Assembly (NCBI GenBank): GCA_030823965.1
Contig: JAVBYP010000259.1
Coordinates: 1 to 7,882, forward strand
Reading direction: 5' to 3'
Source of the DNA: Sideroxydans sp.
GTDB lineage: Bacteria; Pseudomonadota; Gammaproteobacteria; Burkholderiales; Gallionellaceae
Length of the DNA stretch: 7,882 bases
In this document: piece by piece, positions 5,573 through 7,882 of the stretch
How the letters are laid out: the number at the start of each line of letters is the position of its first letter
Position numbering within the stretch: the stretch's first letter is position 1
Notes under the pieces: model-generated
What the model was told of the DNA's origin: nothing
The model's database searches: none
Seen by the model: the letters and a program-made list of their open reading frames with translations, nothing else
Translations under genes and position numbers: made by a program

Positions 5573-7882
5573 ATGTTGAATAAACTAAAACAATTCAAAT
5601 TCCTCGGAACCGCATCGGATGCCGATGCGACCCAGACCCAGTACAAATATCCCGGTGTGCGCGATGCCATCGACGGCAACACCGCCGTCATCATGGTGGA
5701 GCGCGAAGCCTCTCAAGGTGCAGGCGCCTACCCCATCACCCCTTCCACACAGATGGGTGAATACTGGGCGGAAGAGGTCGCCAAAGGCCATCTGAATGCT
5801 GCTGGGAAACCGCTCATCTTCGTAGAACCCGAATCCGAACACGCTGCAGCAGGTGTCACTGCCGGTCTCTCCATGACCGGAATCCGCGCGGTGAACTTCA
5901 CCTCCTCGCAAGGCTTGGCTTTCATGCACGAGTCTTTGTATGCCGCCGTCGGCAAGCGTCTGCCTTATGTGTTGAACCTCGGTTGCCGCGCCATCACCAA
6001 GACCTCGCTCAATGTGCACTGCGCACATGACGACTACCACTGCGCCGATGACACCGGCTTCATCCAAGTGTTCGCCAAGAACGGTCAGGGTGCAGCCGAC
6101 CTCAACATGATCGCGCGCAAGACCGCTGAGCTGGCACTGACACCCGCCATGGTGGCGCAAGACGGCTTCCTCACCACCCATCTGATCGAGCCGATGTTGG
6201 TGCCCGAACGTGAGCTGGTCGCCGAATTCTTGGGAGATGCGGATGACATCATCGACACCCCCACACCTGCACAAAAGTTGCTTTATGGACCGAAGCGCCG
6301 TCGCGTTCCGATGACATGGGACGTGGACAATCCGATGCAGACCGGCGTGGTGCAGAACCAAGATGCCTACATGCAAGCCGTCGCGGCGCAGCGTCCGTAC
6401 TTCTTCGAACACATCCCTGCCCTGTTCGACCAATGCGCGGCAGAATTCAAAGCGTTGACGGGACGGGACTACAACCGCATCGACACCTACCGTTGTGAAG
6501 ACGCCGACTACCTCATCCTCGGCCAAGGCAGCATGACCGTGCAAGCGGCAGCTGTTGCAGATTGGTTGCGCGAGAACCGCAAGATCAAAGTGGGCGTAGT
6601 CAACATCACCATGTACCGCCCCTTCCCCGGCGACCTACTCGGCCATGTGCTGAAAGGCAAGAAGGGCGTAGCCGTGTTGGAGCGTACCGACCAACCGCTA
6701 TCGGAAGACTTGCCGCTGATGCGCGAAGTGCGCTCTACGATCTCCAAATGTGCAGAAAACGGAGCCGAAGGCGAAGTTTCGGCGGAGGCTAACATGCAGA
6801 GCATGTTAAGCCGCGCAAGCGGCGGCCGTAGCCACAATGCGCGCGAATTGCCCCATCAGGGATATGCGATATATGCAAGCATGAAAGACATGCCGACGCT
6901 GTACTCCGGCTGCTACGGCTTAGGCTCGCGCGATCTGCAACCTGAAGGATTGATCGCCGCTGTCGAGAACATGTTGCCGGGTGCGACACGCCGCAAGTTC
7001 TACTACCTGTCCGTCGATTTTGTGCGCGACGAATCCGCCAATCCGAAACAAGAGATACGCCAGCAAGAGTTGCAAGCCGCCTATCCCGGCATCAAGGGCA
7101 TGGCGTTGCGCGGCACAGAGAATCCCAACCTGCTACCCAAGGGCGCCATCGCCGTGCGTATGCACTCCATCGGCGGCTGGGGTGCGGTGACCACCGGCAA
7201 GAACTTGGCGATGACCTTGTTCGAACTGCTGGGCTGGGACATCAAGGCCAATCCGAAATACGGCTCGGAGAAGAAAGGTCAGCCCACCACCTACTATCTG
7301 TCCGCCGCACCGGAACCCATCCGCATCAACTGCGAATACACCCGTGTGGATGTCGTGATGTCGCCCGACCCTCAAGTGTTCGGTCATACCAATGCGCTGG
7401 AAGGCTTGAACGACGGAGGTGTATTCATCATCCAGAGCAATCTGGAAAGTGCCGAAGCCGTGTGGCAGACCTTCCCCATGCGCGCCCAGCAATACATCGT
7501 CGATCACAAGATCCGCGTGTATTACCTCGATGCGTTCAAGATCGCGCGCGCCGAATCCAGCAACCCAGACTTGCAACTGCGTATGCAGGGCAATGCCTTC
7601 CAAGGGGCGTTCTTCAATGCCTCGCCTGTGAAAGAGCGGGCCGGCTTGAGCGAGGAGACACTGTTCAAGGCCATCGAGAACCAACTCCAATCCAAGTTCG
7701 GCAACAAGGGCAAGCGCATCGTCGATGACAATCTGCGCGTGGTGCGTCGCGGCTACGAGGAGTTGTTCGAGATCAAACCCGAGCAGATGAAGGTCGGTCA
7801 GCGCGCCAAAGGTGAACTCAAGGCTGCGCCCTCCCTGCCGGTCATGCTCAAGCAGCTACCCGAGGGTAACGGTCTCCAGTCT
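5573..7882 (+). CDS. Pyruvate (2-oxoacid):ferredoxin oxidoreductase, fused alpha-gamma subunit (partial, 3' end beyond the right edge)
   Basis: Oxidises pyruvate or another 2-oxoacid to acyl-CoA and CO2 with ferredoxin as acceptor, or runs in reverse to fix CO2. The 770 residues present cover the alpha part and the gamma domain. The alpha domain starts near residue 28 and has YPITPST (53-59), ESEHAAAG (87-94), SSQGLAFM (111-118) and GCRAI (137-141). T56, E89 and R139 line up by eye with substrate-site Thr31, Glu64 and Arg114 of Desulfovibrio enzyme. A transketolase-C-like domain follows (about 308-480; LILGQGSMTVQA at its start), then the gamma domain (about 520-735; IGGWGAVTTGKNLAMTLFEL, 533-552). 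The TPP-binding beta part and the ferredoxin domain of full-length NifJ-type enzymes are not in view. AAGGAGAG (5562-5569) gives a strong ribosome site. Substrate specificity cannot be settled; the N-terminal extension of about 25 residues is unassigned. Confidence 0.92.
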   Translation, partial: MLNKLKQFKFLGTASDADATQTQYKYPGVRDAIDGNTAVIMVEREASQGAGAYPITPSTQMGEYWAEEVAKGHLNAAGKPLIFVEPESEHAAAGVTAGLSMTGIRAVNFTSSQGLAFMHESLYAAVGKRLPYVLNLGCRAITKTSLNVHCAHDDYHCADDTGFIQVFAKNGQGAADLNMIARKTAELALTPAMVAQDGFLTTHLIEPMLVPERELVAEFLGDADDIIDTPTPAQKLLYGPKRRRVPMTWDVDNPMQTGVVQNQDAYMQAVAAQRPYFFEHIPALFDQCAAEFKALTGRDYNRIDTYRCEDADYLILGQGSMTVQAAAVADWLRENRKIKVGVVNITMYRPFPGDLLGHVLKGKKGVAVLERTDQPLSEDLPLMREVRSTISKCAENGAEGEVSAEANMQSMLSRASGGRSHNARELPHQGYAIYASMKDMPTLYSGCYGLGSRDLQPEGLIAAVENMLPGATRRKFYYLSVDFVRDESANPKQEIRQQELQAAYPGIKGMALRGTENPNLLPKGAIAVRMHSIGGWGAVTTGKNLAMTLFELLGWDIKANPKYGSEKKGQPTTYYLSAAPEPIRINCEYTRVDVVMSPDPQVFGHTNALEGLNDGGVFIIQSNLESAEAVWQTFPMRAQQYIVDHKIRVYYLDAFKIARAESSNPDLQLRMQGNAFQGAFFNASPVKERAGLSEETLFKAIENQLQSKFGNKGKRIVDDNLRVVRRGYEELFEIKPEQMKVGQRAKGELKAAPSLPVMLKQLPEGNGLQS
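6790..6823. repeat. Tandem hairpins inside the oxidoreductase gene
   Basis: TAACATGC (6790-6797) pairs with GCATGTTA (6801-6808) across AGA. Directly after it, GCCGC (6810-6814) pairs with GCGGC (6819-6823) around a GCAA tetraloop of the stable GNRA type. They fall in codons for about residues 406-417, in a variable-looking linker (about 392-440) rather than in a catalytic motif. The role is unknown, and a chance origin for either short stem is possible. Confidence 0.5.

Noticed and set aside
5585..6544. 319-codon open frame on the minus strand opposite the oxidoreductase gene
   Set aside because: It is antisense to a clearly conserved protein, its translation has no recognisable domain and it looks like a GC-driven shadow frame.
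1..7882. CRISPR array, tRNA, rRNA, transposase or toxin-antitoxin pair
   Set aside because: No spaced direct repeats, cloverleaf-like sequence, rRNA motif or matching small gene pair was seen on either strand.

Overview
The window looks like chromosomal DNA of a Gram-negative proteobacterium. The evidence is an RND efflux pump with a periplasmic adaptor, E. coli-like sigma-70 promoter boxes, GGAG-type ribosome binding sites and a moderately GC-rich coding bias. The pairing of an RnfB-like iron-sulfur protein with a fused 2-oxoacid:ferredoxin oxidoreductase suggests a microaerophilic or facultative betaproteobacterium of the Gallionella/Sideroxydans/Nitrosomonadales kind. That placement is inference; no 16S or other marker is present.

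Left part (1 to about 3560, minus strand): one efflux operon read right to left, in the order TetR-family regulator, membrane-fusion (adaptor) protein, RND pump cut by the window's left edge. A perfect 16-5-16 palindrome (3522-3558) overlaps a good sigma-70 promoter just upstream of the regulator. This fits an autorepressed operon that opens when the regulator meets its ligand. The adaptor is unusual in having almost no alpha-helical hairpin between its two lipoyl half-motifs. Between adaptor and pump lies a 124-bp, strongly self-complementary spacer whose ends are 14-bp inverted repeats (13 of 14 matched). One arm covers the likely pump ribosome binding site.

Middle (3580-4670): a LysR-type regulator on the minus strand, divergent from the right-hand genes across a 161-bp AT-rich region. 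That region carries a dyad and a candidate promoter for the right-hand genes, the usual layout for a LysR regulator controlling its divergent neighbour.

Right part (4671-7882, plus strand): an RnfB-like protein with one N-terminal membrane helix and several Fe-S binding sites, then, 23 nt downstream, the alpha-gamma fused subunit of a pyruvate (2-oxoacid):ferredoxin oxidoreductase that runs off the right edge. The likely scheme is that the oxidoreductase exchanges electrons with the membrane-anchored RnfB-like protein instead of only a soluble ferredoxin. The rest of an Rnf complex is not in view, and the TPP-binding beta part must lie downstream. In the RnfB-like protein, the missing cysteines are exactly those that would hold one cluster of the second ferredoxin module.

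No tRNA, rRNA, CRISPR array, transposase or prophage gene was seen.
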